Positions 7,192 through 15,044 of a stretch of 35,273 nt of DNA are shown in pieces. The notes below the pieces were generated by a model that did not search any database, had not been told where the DNA came from, and saw only the letters and a list, made by a program, of their open reading frames with translations. Origin of the DNA: Bacteroidota bacterium (GTDB lineage: Bacteria; Bacteroidota; Bacteroidia; Bacteroidales; Prolixibacteraceae); NCBI GenBank assembly GCA_024278975.1, contig JAJRSD010000095.1:1-35273 (forward strand), read 5' to 3'. The position numbers and the translations under genes were made by a program. How positions within the stretch are numbered: the first letter of the stretch is position 1; each line of letters starts with the position of its first letter.

Positions 7192-8628
7192 ATGAATCCA
7201 TATTTAGTATTAAGTATAATTTTAGGATATTTTCTTGTGTTAATCGGAATTTCGTGGATAACCTCGCGTGGTGCCGACACACAAGCATTCTTTACGGCAA
7301 ACAGAAAATCGCCGTGGTATTTGGTGGCATTCGGTATGGTGGGGGCAACACTTTCTGGCGTTACTTTTATTTCGGTACCGGGCGAAGTTGGCAACACCGC
7401 ATTCTCATACCTGCAATTTATATTTGGCAATATTGTCGGGTTCTGGCTGGTTGCCGCCATTTTATTACCACTCTATTATCGTTTGAATCTGGTATCTATT
7501 TACAGTTTTTTAGAACAACGGTTTGGTGTAAAGTCTTATAAAACCGGCTCGTTTTTCTTTTTGATTTCAAAATTAATTGGTGCTGCATTCCGGTTATATC
7601 TGGTTGCCGTAGTTTTACAAATTGCACTTTTCGATGCGTTTAATATTCCGTTTACTTTAACAGTAATAGTTACAATTGCACTCATTTGGGTTTATACTTT
7701 TAAAGGTGGAATAAAAACCATTGTTTGGACCGATACTCTGCAAACACTTTTTTTGGTGAGTGCAGTAATTTTTACAATTGTTGCTATCTCTAAAAGTCTC
7801 GATTTAACTGGAATGGATTTGGTTAAAAAGATTAATGACGACCCCAACTCGAAGATATTTTTCTGGGACTGGCGTTCGGGGAATAACTTTTTTAAACAGT
7901 TTATTGCCGGTGTGTTTATTACCATTGTAATGGTTGGAATGGACCAGGACATGATGCAGAAAAACCTAACATGCAAGAATAAAAAAGAGGCTCAAAAGAA
8001 TATGATTGTTTTCAGTTTAACATTTCTGGTAGCAGTTATTTTGTTTCTCAGTTTAGGTGTGATGCTTTATATTTTTGCCAATAAAAATGGTATCGCAATT
8101 CCGCAACAAACCGACAATTTATACCCGACTCTGGCACTCAATTATTTTGGATTGCCTGTTGCAATTGCATTTTTACTGGGTATTACAGCGGCGGCATATT
8201 CCAGCGCCGACTCGGCATTAACGGCACTTACTACTTCGTTTAGTGTCGATTTTTTGAGAATCGAAAAGTACGAAGAGAGCAAAAGAAAACAGATGAAAAA
8301 GTGGACACATTTAATGTTCTCGGTTCTGCTAATACTTGTTATACTTGGTTTTAAAGCTGTTAATAACGAAAGTATTGTGGTTGCTGTTTTTAAAGTTGCT
8401 GGTTATACTTACGGCCCCATTTTAGGGTTGTTTGTTTTTGGTCTCTATTCGAAACGAAAAGTAATTGATAAATGGGTTCCTGTAATTGGGGTTAGTGCAC
8501 CGGTTATTAGTTATTTTATATCGAAATACTCCGAAGTACTTTTTAACGGGTATAAATTTGGGTTCGAATTGTTGTTGTTAAATGGGTTACTTATGATCTT
8601 TGGACTATTTATTATTTCGAAAAAATGA
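7192..8628 (+). CDS. Sodium:solute symporter (SSS family)
   Basis: This 478-residue inner-membrane protein has about 12-13 hydrophobic segments. The SSS pattern is clear from GMVGATLSGVTFISVPGEVG near residue 43, the Arg/Leu-rich RLYLVAVVLQIALF, TFKGGIKTIVWTDTLQ, and AAAYSSADSALTALTTSF near 335, which holds the sodium-site serines and threonines. The substrate cannot be read from the sequence. Because it follows the muramidase gene by 47 bp, uptake of amino sugars such as MurNAc, GlcNAc or anhydro-sugars is the simplest inference. Its stop codon overlaps the nadD start (ATGA), so the two are translationally coupled. Confidence 0.85.
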   Translation: MNPYLVLSIILGYFLVLIGISWITSRGADTQAFFTANRKSPWYLVAFGMVGATLSGVTFISVPGEVGNTAFSYLQFIFGNIVGFWLVAAILLPLYYRLNLVSIYSFLEQRFGVKSYKTGSFFFLISKLIGAAFRLYLVAVVLQIALFDAFNIPFTLTVIVTIALIWVYTFKGGIKTIVWTDTLQTLFLVSAVIFTIVAISKSLDLTGMDLVKKINDDPNSKIFFWDWRSGNNFFKQFIAGVFITIVMVGMDQDMMQKNLTCKNKKEAQKNMIVFSLTFLVAVILFLSLGVMLYIFANKNGIAIPQQTDNLYPTLALNYFGLPVAIAFLLGITAAAYSSADSALTALTTSFSVDFLRIEKYEESKRKQMKKWTHLMFSVLLILVILGFKAVNNESIVVAVFKVAGYTYGPILGLFVFGLYSKRKVIDKWVPVIGVSAPVISYFISKYSEVLFNGYKFGFELLLLNGLLMIFGLFIISKK

Positions 8629-9251
8629 GCAACATAATAACAGATATACTCGCACCAAAAACCAAAATTCACCTAAAAGTAGGTTTATATTTTGGTTCGT
8701 ATAATCCCGTTCATATCGGGCATTTGGCAATTGCAAATTATATGGTTGAATATACTGATATCGACCAGCTTTGGTTTGTTATTTCGCCACAAAATCCGCA
8801 TAAAAAAAAGACAAATTTATTAGACGATTATCAGCGTTTGGAAATGGTTTATCGTGCAGTTGAAGGCGACGACCGTTTACGTGCATCGAATATCGAATTC
8901 AATCTGCCAAAACCAAGTTATACAATTAATACGCTGGCCTATTTAAGCGAGCAGCACCCCGATTATCAATTCCGGATTTTAATGGGCTCCGACAATCTGG
9001 AGCACTTCCATAAATGGAAAAACTATGAAGCCATTGTTGAGAATTACGGTGTAATTGTTTATCCGCGCCCGGGTTTCGATAAATCAAAAGTTAAGATTCA
9101 TAAAAATATAACCGTTGCAGAGGGTGCACCGCTGATGGAAATATCTTCTTCGTTTATAAGAAAAGCCATTCGCGATGGAAGAGATATTCGCCACTTTTTA
9201 CCACTAAAATCTTTTGAATATTTAGATGAGATGAATTTCTACAAAAAATAA
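8625..9251 (+). CDS. nadD: Nicotinate-nucleotide adenylyltransferase
   Basis: This 208-residue cytoplasmic enzyme makes deamido-NAD from nicotinate mononucleotide and ATP, in NAD biosynthesis. The nucleotidyltransferase signature GLYFGSYNPVHIGHLAIA (residues 20-37, the GxFxPxHxGH motif) and the C-terminal ISSSFIRKAIRDG motif are present. PQNPHKKK and MGSDNLEHFHKW also match NadD. About 17 extra residues precede the core beta strand. A later in-frame Met before the motif is not available, so the ATG that overlaps the symporter stop by four bases is chosen. Its placement in a transport/salvage operon is unusual for a housekeeping gene. Confidence 0.93.
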   Translation: MSNIITDILAPKTKIHLKVGLYFGSYNPVHIGHLAIANYMVEYTDIDQLWFVISPQNPHKKKTNLLDDYQRLEMVYRAVEGDDRLRASNIEFNLPKPSYTINTLAYLSEQHPDYQFRILMGSDNLEHFHKWKNYEAIVENYGVIVYPRPGFDKSKVKIHKNITVAEGAPLMEISSSFIRKAIRDGRDIRHFLPLKSFEYLDEMNFYKK

Positions 9252-9288
9252 AAGTTATTACTTTTACTAAATCAATTATAAAACTAAT

Positions 9289-11340
9289 ATGCCATTTTTT
9301 TCGAATTCAATAAGATTCAACTTAATAGTTCTATTTTCAATACTCTTTTTCAATTCGAATGCCCAAAAATCGCTTCAGGTTTTTCAACTGAAATCGCCCA
9401 TTATTATCGATGGAGTTTTTGAGCCGGAGAAATGGGCAGAAGCTGACAGTGCAACCAATTTTACACAAATGGAACCACACACCGGTGAACCAGCATCGGA
9501 ACGAACTGTGGCATACTTTGGTCACGACAAAAAAAACATTTACGCAGCAATTAGATGTTATCAAACTACACCGGTAGTTGCAAAAAACCAGAGCCGCGAT
9601 GCACTGAGTAAAAACGACGATTTAATTGCTTTGATTATTGACACCTACAACGATAACCGAAGTGGATACGTATTTTTCTCTAACCCGTTGGGAACGCAAA
9701 TCGACACAAAAATAAACGACGATGGACGAAATATGGATATCAATTGGGATACCGAGTGGAAATGTGAAGCAAAAATATACGACTGGGGATGGTGTGCCGA
9801 ATTTGAAATTCCGTTTAAAAGCCTTAAATACAAAAAAGGGACTGAAAACTGGGGGATAAATTTTGGTCGAATAATTCGCTCGAATTTCGAGACTTCGTAC
9901 TGGTCGGGCACTTTGTCTGATGATTTTAGAATTTCGCAGAGTGGCGTTGCAACCGGAATTGAAACTCCCGGCTCGAAAATGAAAGTTTCAATTTTTCCAT
10001 ATATCTCTGTTTTTAAGACAACAGGTGAAAAGATAAGTGCCGATGCAGGTGGCGATGTACGCTGGCAGATAAGTCCGAATGTTTCGTTTAACGGAACAAT
10101 AAATCCCGATTTTGCAACTGTTGAAGCCGACCAGCACAGAATTAATCTTTCGAGATACGAACTGCGTTACCCCGAGAAACGACTATTTTTTCAGGAGGGA
10201 AATGATATGTACAACACACGTATTAAAACATTTTATTCGCGCCGTATTTCGGATATTGATTTCGGAGGCAGGTTAAATGGTAAAATTGGGAAAACACAGT
10301 TCAATATTTTAAGTGTAAAAACTCCTGACCTTTCAACCGACTCTATTTACGACCCAACAAAATATTTTACTGCAGCTCGTGCAAAATTCGATTTTTTAAA
10401 CTCATCATCGTTGGGATTTACGTTTGTCGATAAAAGCTGGAGCGATGGATTTACCCGATCGCTGAGTTTAGATTATCTTTTAAACCTTGGGAAATTCTGG
10501 AAATTAACCGGGCAATTTGTTGGCAGTTCACCCGGCGATTTTTGGGATCATTCTGCGTGGTTTATGCGTTTTGCACGCGAAAATAATAAATACCACATCC
10601 ATTTTCGTTATACCGAAATTGGTAAAGATTTTAGGGAAAATGTTAATCAAACAGGATTTGTTACCGACGACGACCGACGCGAAATGGACGCCGATGTAAC
10701 ATACAAATGGTGGTTGAAAAATAACACCTTCGAATACATACACTTTCAGAATAGAAACAACGCATTTTGGAGCATTGAAAATGGCAATTTGCGAAGTTGG
10801 AATTTTACGAATTCGATTAATTTTTATATGAAAAGCAAAATCAATTTTATCTATTCGTACAATAATGAATACAAACTATACGAAAAAGATTTTTATAATT
10901 TCAAACATACTTTTGGTCTTGGATACAATACCGACGAGTGGAGTTACGCAACTCTTACATACACCACCGGCGATAATTTCGACCGTAATTTTAATCTGAT
11001 TTCGGGTGGTGGGCAGGTAAAATTTTTCCAAAATCTATCGTTGAGTTATTCGGGTAATATACTGAAATTTAATCCTGACGATGATAAAAACTCAACATTT
11101 ATAAATGTGGTAACAGCAAATTACAATTTCACAAAAGATATGTGGGTAAAAGTATTTGCGCAGAACAGCACAAAAAACGATAATATCTATTTTTATGGAT
11201 TGGCTGGCTGGAGATTTAAACCACCGTTTGGCGCGCTTTATCTTATCTATTCCCACAATCAGTATGGCGAAGATGAGAGTTTGCCAAATACCGATAATTT
11301 CTTTATAAAGTTGACTTATCCGATTTCTTTGTTGAATTGA
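9289..11340 (+). CDS. CBM9-like / DUF5916 outer-membrane protein
   Basis: This 683-residue exported protein has a signal peptide ending near NSNAQ. Residues 30-220 resemble the carbohydrate-binding family 9 beta-sandwich (SPIIIDGVFEPEKWAEAD, AYFGHDKKNIYAAIRCY, DDLIALIIDTYNDNRSGYVF). The rest is the DUF5916 region, rich in alternating aromatic/polar strands (RYPEKRLFFQEGNDMY, NPDFATVEADQHRINLSRYE) and ending in an aromatic-rich strand (FFIKLTYPISLLN), as expected for an outer-membrane beta-barrel. The family is common in Bacteroidota, with no firm biochemical role; binding or passage of a glycan-like ligand is a guess. It follows nadD by 37 bp, so it is probably the last gene of the namZ-symporter-nadD operon. 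Confidence 0.85.
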   Translation: MPFFSNSIRFNLIVLFSILFFNSNAQKSLQVFQLKSPIIIDGVFEPEKWAEADSATNFTQMEPHTGEPASERTVAYFGHDKKNIYAAIRCYQTTPVVAKNQSRDALSKNDDLIALIIDTYNDNRSGYVFFSNPLGTQIDTKINDDGRNMDINWDTEWKCEAKIYDWGWCAEFEIPFKSLKYKKGTENWGINFGRIIRSNFETSYWSGTLSDDFRISQSGVATGIETPGSKMKVSIFPYISVFKTTGEKISADAGGDVRWQISPNVSFNGTINPDFATVEADQHRINLSRYELRYPEKRLFFQEGNDMYNTRIKTFYSRRISDIDFGGRLNGKIGKTQFNILSVKTPDLSTDSIYDPTKYFTAARAKFDFLNSSSLGFTFVDKSWSDGFTRSLSLDYLLNLGKFWKLTGQFVGSSPGDFWDHSAWFMRFARENNKYHIHFRYTEIGKDFRENVNQTGFVTDDDRREMDADVTYKWWLKNNTFEYIHFQNRNNAFWSIENGNLRSWNFTNSINFYMKSKINFIYSYNNEYKLYEKDFYNFKHTFGLGYNTDEWSYATLTYTTGDNFDRNFNLISGGGQVKFFQNLSLSYSGNILKFNPDDDKNSTFINVVTANYNFTKDMWVKVFAQNSTKNDNIYFYGLAGWRFKPPFGALYLIYSHNQYGEDESLPNTDNFFIKLTYPISLLN

Positions 11341-11345
11341 ACAAC

Positions 11346-11374
11346 CCGTCAAGCGGTTTAGAACCGCTTGACGG
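11346..11374. terminator. Perfect 13-bp hairpin between convergent genes
   Basis: CCGTCAAGCGGTT and AACCGCTTGACGG pair perfectly around the loop TAG. The hairpin lies 5 bp after the DUF5916 stop and 6 bp before the stop of the minus-strand ChaN-like gene. Neither side has a T-run, so it may be a dispersed palindrome or a bidirectional transcript end and not a classic intrinsic terminator. Confidence 0.6.
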
Positions 11375-11380
11375 ATATGG

Positions 11381-12247
11381 TTATCGTGTACTTGTCATAT
11401 TTTCTTCAACACAAATTGTATAATCGGCAGTGCCGGTATTTTCCTCTGTAAGTTTTGTTACATCTTTTTGCGAAACCGTTGTTATTGTAACAATATTCAA
11501 ATCGGGGTTTGCCTTTTTCAGGTACCAGTAAATACTTTCAAAATTCTCGGAGTGATATGAACCGTGATAATGAATTAACAGTTTCTCTGCCGACCATCCT
11601 TTCAACATAAAATGCGCCATGGTAGCGTCTTTTATGGCTTGTGCTTTTGGGAAATTTTCAGTAATATGGGGACCTACTCCTTCCATTTCCATCATACTTT
11701 TATAACAGTTTAAGGTAGAATCGTAATCAACCGGCAATGGTGGTAAAAATTCTTTTGCTTCATCAGAAAGCTCCTCAAGACCTTCAAATCCCTTTTTATT
11801 TACCAACGAAGCATAACGTCGTGGAACATTTGATGCAATAAAGTGTAATCTGTTTTTATTGGCAAATTCTACCAAAGGTTTATAATCAGTTTTATAATTG
11901 GGCCAAAGTTTTGCCTCAGCTTCAAAGTTGTTTTTTGTAATTAAACTATCTAAATATTCATTTAAAATTACCTGATTATCGGTTTCAAACATTTCGGCAC
12001 CCATGACAAGTTTATTACCTTTTACTTCGAATAGAGATTTAGTAATCTCCAGTTCTAACCAGTGCGAAATGGGATTATCATGAGATTCGCCAAACAAAAC
12101 AATGTCAGCTTTTTCCAGTTGATTTAGCATTTTTTCATACTTTACTGGCTTGCCTTCTTTGTTAAAAAGTAAATATGCCGGTTTATCTGATTTGAATGCG
12201 GCAAAAACAAAAAGTAGCAAAACAAAAAGGACTTGAATTTTTTTCAT
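11381..12247 (-). CDS. ChaN-like (haem-binding uptake / Tiki superfamily) exported protein
   Basis: This 288-residue protein has an N-terminal signal (MKKIQVLFVLLLFVFAAF). The mature part has the ChaN/EreA-like pattern LFGESHDNPISHWLELEIT (His56, His62), KLVMGAEMFETDNQ, HFIASNVPRRYA, AMAHFM-type helices and LIHYHGSYHSENFESIYWYL. ChaN is an iron-regulated lipoprotein that can hold haem, and the superfamily also contains metal-dependent proteases (Tiki), so binding or hydrolysis is possible. No lipobox Cys is present, unlike many ChaN proteins. It lies 19 bp behind the NHL-repeat gene on the same strand and is probably co-transcribed. Confidence 0.8.
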   Translation of the reverse strand: MKKIQVLFVLLLFVFAAFKSDKPAYLLFNKEGKPVKYEKMLNQLEKADIVLFGESHDNPISHWLELEITKSLFEVKGNKLVMGAEMFETDNQVILNEYLDSLITKNNFEAEAKLWPNYKTDYKPLVEFANKNRLHFIASNVPRRYASLVNKKGFEGLEELSDEAKEFLPPLPVDYDSTLNCYKSMMEMEGVGPHITENFPKAQAIKDATMAHFMLKGWSAEKLLIHYHGSYHSENFESIYWYLKKANPDLNIVTITTVSQKDVTKLTEENTGTADYTICVEENMTSTR

Positions 12248-12266
12248 AACTATTATTTTTAGAATA

Positions 12267-13205
12267 CTATTTACTTAAATCTATATATTTTATTTGATGG
12301 TTATACAAATCTGCAAACCATAATGTATCATTAACAAATAAAACTGCTGCAGGTTTATTTAAATTTTCATTTTCCAGAGTAGTTACTTTTTTGTCTGAAT
12401 TGATTTGTAGTATTTTATTTGCTCCCATATCGGCAATAAACAGCGTGCCATTGTTATTACTGGAAATTCCATGAGGCATTTTTAGTTTTGTATCGAGTTC
12501 GAGTTTTATAACCTCTGAATTTAATTTTAAGCGATAGATATTAGAATTTCCGGCATCGCAAATTACAATGTCTTCTCCATCGAAAGCCATGTCGATGGGA
12601 TATTTAAAATCTGCTCTTACGGGCGACAAACTATCTTTACCTGCAATTGTTGAAACAACACCATTTTTCAGCATTCTAACTTTTACATTCCCAATATCGA
12701 GCACATAAATTTCTCCATTTTCACCCAATAAAATCTGGTGGAGCGAATTAAATTTTGCCGATTTTGCAGGTCCGTCCTGAAACCCTTTTTCTTTTTGATT
12801 GCCTGCAATGGTTTCAACAAAAAGTTTTCCATCGCGGTTTGTAATTTTCCGAATTACATTGTTACCGGCGCTGACAGTATAAATAATATCATTTTCTTTA
12901 TCGTAAGCAACTCCGTGTAATCCCGAAAAACGTGCCTGCTCAATTGCTCCGTCACGATATCCTTTCTTTTCAGGACTCCCAAAAAGTGTGGTTACTATTC
13001 CGGTTTTATTTACTGTGCGAATAGCATTATTATTAAAATCGACAAACAGTATTGCACCATCTTTATAAGGAGCCATTCTAATGGGTTTGTCTAATTTAGG
13101 TGCGTTCCCATCAACAAACCCGGCTTCGGTAGTACCAATTGTTTGCGAAAAACAGTTTAAGGCAATTCCTGAAACTAAAATAAAAGTATAAATCAATCTT
13201 TTCAT
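12267..13205 (-). CDS. NHL-repeat exported protein
   Basis: This 312-residue protein is read from the Met at 13205, where MKRLIYTFILVSGIALNCFSQ gives a clean signal peptide; an upstream in-frame ATG at 13262 would put 19 polar residues in front of it. The mature part consists of repeated NHL/six-bladed-propeller units, seen as GYRDGAIEQARFSGLHGVAYD, FQDGPAKSAKFNSLHQILLG, RADFKYPIDMAFDG, MPHGISSNNNGTLFIADMGANKI and NKPAAVLFVNDTLWFADLYNH. Such propellers bind peptides, glycans or partner proteins; no catalytic residues can be claimed. It leads a probable two-gene unit with the ChaN-like gene. Confidence 0.8.
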   Translation of the reverse strand: MKRLIYTFILVSGIALNCFSQTIGTTEAGFVDGNAPKLDKPIRMAPYKDGAILFVDFNNNAIRTVNKTGIVTTLFGSPEKKGYRDGAIEQARFSGLHGVAYDKENDIIYTVSAGNNVIRKITNRDGKLFVETIAGNQKEKGFQDGPAKSAKFNSLHQILLGENGEIYVLDIGNVKVRMLKNGVVSTIAGKDSLSPVRADFKYPIDMAFDGEDIVICDAGNSNIYRLKLNSEVIKLELDTKLKMPHGISSNNNGTLFIADMGANKILQINSDKKVTTLENENLNKPAAVLFVNDTLWFADLYNHQIKYIDLSK

Positions 13206-13275
13206 TTTGTATTTTTTCTCAAAGAAAATGTAATTCTTCGGTTTTGAGAAAGAATCTTCCAATATTAATTCGTCT

Positions 13276-13283
13276 TATATTTG
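13276..13283 (+). promoter_or_regulatory. Candidate -7 element before the methyltransferase gene
   Basis: TATATTTG is a perfect TAnnTTTG match 130 bp upstream of the plus-strand start. TTTG at 13243-13246 is too far away (29 bp) to be a proper -33. A near match, TATATTCG, lies closer to the gene at about 13373. Confidence 0.25.
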
Positions 13284-13412
13284 CCGGGGATAATAAATTA
13301 TAAGACAACTAAATATTTTATTGCTGATTACTTAAATGGTATTGAAAAGAGTTTTCAGAAGTAATCTTATTGTTATATTCGCAAAAATAAAATGAACACT
13401 TAAATAATATCT

Positions 13413-14018
13413 ATGTCAGAATCGGGACCATTTTATAGCACATTTATCGATCCACTACTAACTACAATGCGTAAACGTGTTGCTTTAGAAATTCAGGCAA
13501 ACGAAAAAGTAATTGATATTGCTTGCGGAACAGGGGCGCAGGTTTTTGCGCTGTCGGAAGTTGTAGAAAAAATTACGGGAGTTGACCTTTCTGAATCGAT
13601 GATTAAATACGCGAAAAAGACCTCTGTAAAAAAGAAAATTACTAATGTTGATTTTTTTATTTGCGATGCTACAGATTTAAAATCATTTAAAAATAACGAC
13701 TTCGATATTGCATTAATGTCGTTGGCATTACATCAGTTTTCTCCGGAATTACACGCACCTATTTTAAAAGAAATGAAAAGAGTGGCACAAAAAATTATTA
13801 TTGTTGATTATGCCGTACCACTTCCCAAAAACTATACAGGTTATGGAAGTAAGGTTGCAGAGTTTCTGGCAGGAGGAGAACACAACAGAAATTTCAAAAG
13901 CTATTATAAAATGGGAGGTTTAAACGAGATTCTAAAAGCAAATAATCTTAAAATTGAAAAGTCGAAGTTGATAGGGAAAGGTGCATTTCAGATGATGGTT
14001 TGCTCTGAAAAGTCATAA
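13413..14018 (+). CDS. Class I SAM-dependent methyltransferase
   Basis: This 201-residue cytoplasmic protein has the Rossmann-fold methyltransferase motifs VIDIACGTGAQVFAL (motif I, residues 33-47), TGVDLSESMIKYA (motif II), FFICDATDLKSF, and FDIALMSLALHQF (motif IV region), then KIIIVDYAVPLP. It looks like the UbiE/Methyltransf_11 group. The substrate is unknown and it is shorter than UbiE itself. It stands first in a plus-strand set, followed by a possible 36-residue ORF and a P-loop protein. Confidence 0.85.
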   Translation: MSESGPFYSTFIDPLLTTMRKRVALEIQANEKVIDIACGTGAQVFALSEVVEKITGVDLSESMIKYAKKTSVKKKITNVDFFICDATDLKSFKNNDFDIALMSLALHQFSPELHAPILKEMKRVAQKIIIVDYAVPLPKNYTGYGSKVAEFLAGGEHNRNFKSYYKMGGLNEILKANNLKIEKSKLIGKGAFQMMVCSEKS

Positions 14019-14019
14019 G

Positions 14020-14130
14020 ATGAATCATTTAGCAAAAAGCACGGGAAATTCAAACATGGTAATCAGTTGGTTACAAATTCACCAGATGACTAAAAATCCA
14101 TTTATTTACCTTTCGGAGAGGACTCATTAA
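14020..14130 (+). CDS. Possible 36-residue small protein
   Basis: An ATG one base after the methyltransferase stop opens a 36-codon frame (MNHLAKSTGNSNMVISWLQI...) ending TAA. It is amphipathic, with Trp, Ile and Phe near the middle and no transmembrane stretch. Position and spacing fit a translated small gene in the operon, and it fills most of an otherwise empty 141-bp gap. I recognise no family; it may also be a remnant of a longer gene. Confidence 0.35.
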   Translation: MNHLAKSTGNSNMVISWLQIHQMTKNPFIYLSERTH

Positions 14131-14159
14131 TTCAAATATTATTTTGAAAAAGGAATATT

Positions 14160-14705
14160 ATGCGCAAAAAATTCAAAAATATTATCCTGATTGCTGGCAG
14201 CGGTAGAAATGTTGGTAAAACTACTTTGGGGTGCGAAATTATTCAGGCTAAAAAAAGCTGTGAAGTTATTGCTGTAAAAATTACACCACATTTCCATAAG
14301 GCAACTCCGGGATTAGTTGAAATTGACAAAGGAAACGGTTGGATTATTTCGGAAGAGACGAATGAATCAACTCCGAAAGACACATCTTTATTTCTAAAAA
14401 ACGGAGCTGAGAAAAGCTATTTTATTCAGGCCAAAGAAAATAAATTGGGTTTAGCTTTTAATGCAATAAAAAAACTACTACCGAAAGATAAACTCATAGT
14501 AATTGAGTCGGCGGCTTTACACAAAATTATTCAACCTGCACTTTTTTTGTTTGTTCTGCCAAACGGTAAACTAATTGAGAGTAAGATTGAGGCAACTATT
14601 GGAGAAGCTGATTTAATAGTTATTTCAACCGGAAAACTATTCTATCCTTCATCTAAAAAGATTACACACAATTTAACAGCTTTAACATCGTTAAAACTTT
14701 ATTAA
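14160..14705 (+). CDS. MobB-like P-loop NTPase
   Basis: This 181-residue cytoplasmic protein starts with a Walker A loop, IAGSGRNVGKTTLGCEII (residues 11-28), then VIAVKITPHFHKATPG, a stretch typical of MobB-like proteins (lysine/histidine after the second strand). It continues with KLIVIESAALHKIIQPALFLFV in place of Walker B, and ADLIVISTGKLF. MobB proteins bind GTP and assist molybdopterin dinucleotide formation. This protein could equally belong to the broader SIMIBI/dethiobiotin-synthase-like group. No molybdenum cofactor genes are in the window, so the role is open. It follows the methyltransferase by 141 bp and is probably in the same transcript. Confidence 0.6.
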   Translation: MRKKFKNIILIAGSGRNVGKTTLGCEIIQAKKSCEVIAVKITPHFHKATPGLVEIDKGNGWIISEETNESTPKDTSLFLKNGAEKSYFIQAKENKLGLAFNAIKKLLPKDKLIVIESAALHKIIQPALFLFVLPNGKLIESKIEATIGEADLIVISTGKLFYPSSKKITHNLTALTSLKLY

Positions 14706-14748
14706 CAAAACTTTTATCCTATTAAGTCGAGTTAACACAAATAAGAGA

Positions 14749-14756
14749 TATTTTTG
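14749..14756 (+). promoter_or_regulatory. Candidate -7 element of a short transcript
   Basis: TATTTTTG is a perfect TAnnTTTG match in the 339-bp gap after the P-loop gene. No TTG at -33 is visible. The only thing downstream on this strand is a hairpin with T-run at 14819-14851. Confidence 0.3.
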
Positions 14757-14761
14757 AACTG

Positions 14762-14851
14762 CAACAATTAGTTAGGTATGATAACCACCAAACAGTCATG
14801 AAAACAATTAATGCAATCAGGATTCTTCAGAAATGGGGAATCCTTTTTTTT
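14762..14851 (+). ncRNA. Candidate small RNA or leader-peptide transcript
   Basis: Between a perfect -7 element (14749-14756) and an intrinsic terminator lie about 90 bases with no normal gene. Within them, an ATG at 14798 opens a 19-codon frame, MKTINAIRILQKWGILFFI, whose 3' part coincides with the terminator stem. The transcript could be a small RNA or a small peptide gene; alternatively the hairpin simply terminates the upstream operon. The start is only estimated from the -7 element. Confidence 0.3.
14819..14851 (+). terminator. Intrinsic terminator after the P-loop gene
   Basis: AGGATTC (14819-14825) pairs with GAATCCT (14838-14844), followed by eight T. This is a standard intrinsic terminator on the plus strand, 114 bp after the P-loop stop. 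Confidence 0.75.
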
Positions 14852-14883
14852 ATTTAATCAAGTCAAGTATAAAATGTTGAGGT

Positions 14884-15006
14884 CGTCATGCTGAATTCAT
14901 TTCAGCATCTTTTTAGGGGACCTCTATAAATCACTTCGCATCAAGAACGGAATTTTTAGAAGTCTCCTTTAATAAAAACAGATTCCGAAACAAGTTCGGA
15001 ATGACG
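14884..15006. repeat. 123-bp nested palindromic dispersed element
   Basis: Two 27-nt ends face each other: CGTCATGCTGAATT...CAGCATCT on the left (14884-14910) and AGATTCCGAAAC...GGAATGACG on the right (14980-15006). They agree at 20 of 27 positions as inverted repeats. Each end is itself a hairpin, GCTGAA/TTCAGC on the left and TCCGAA/TTCGGA on the right, with paired changes that keep both stems. A solo copy of the left end is at 2294-2320. I have seen such CGTCATnCnGAA sequences as common intergenic repeats of this phylum; their function is not known to me. Confidence 0.75.
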
Positions 15007-15044
15007 AACATTAAACTTGAAACATGAACCCTGCAAATATTCAA

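Noticed and set aside
13206-13262. 19-residue N-terminal extension of the NHL protein
   Set aside because: The internal Met gives a clean signal peptide; the extension would mask it.
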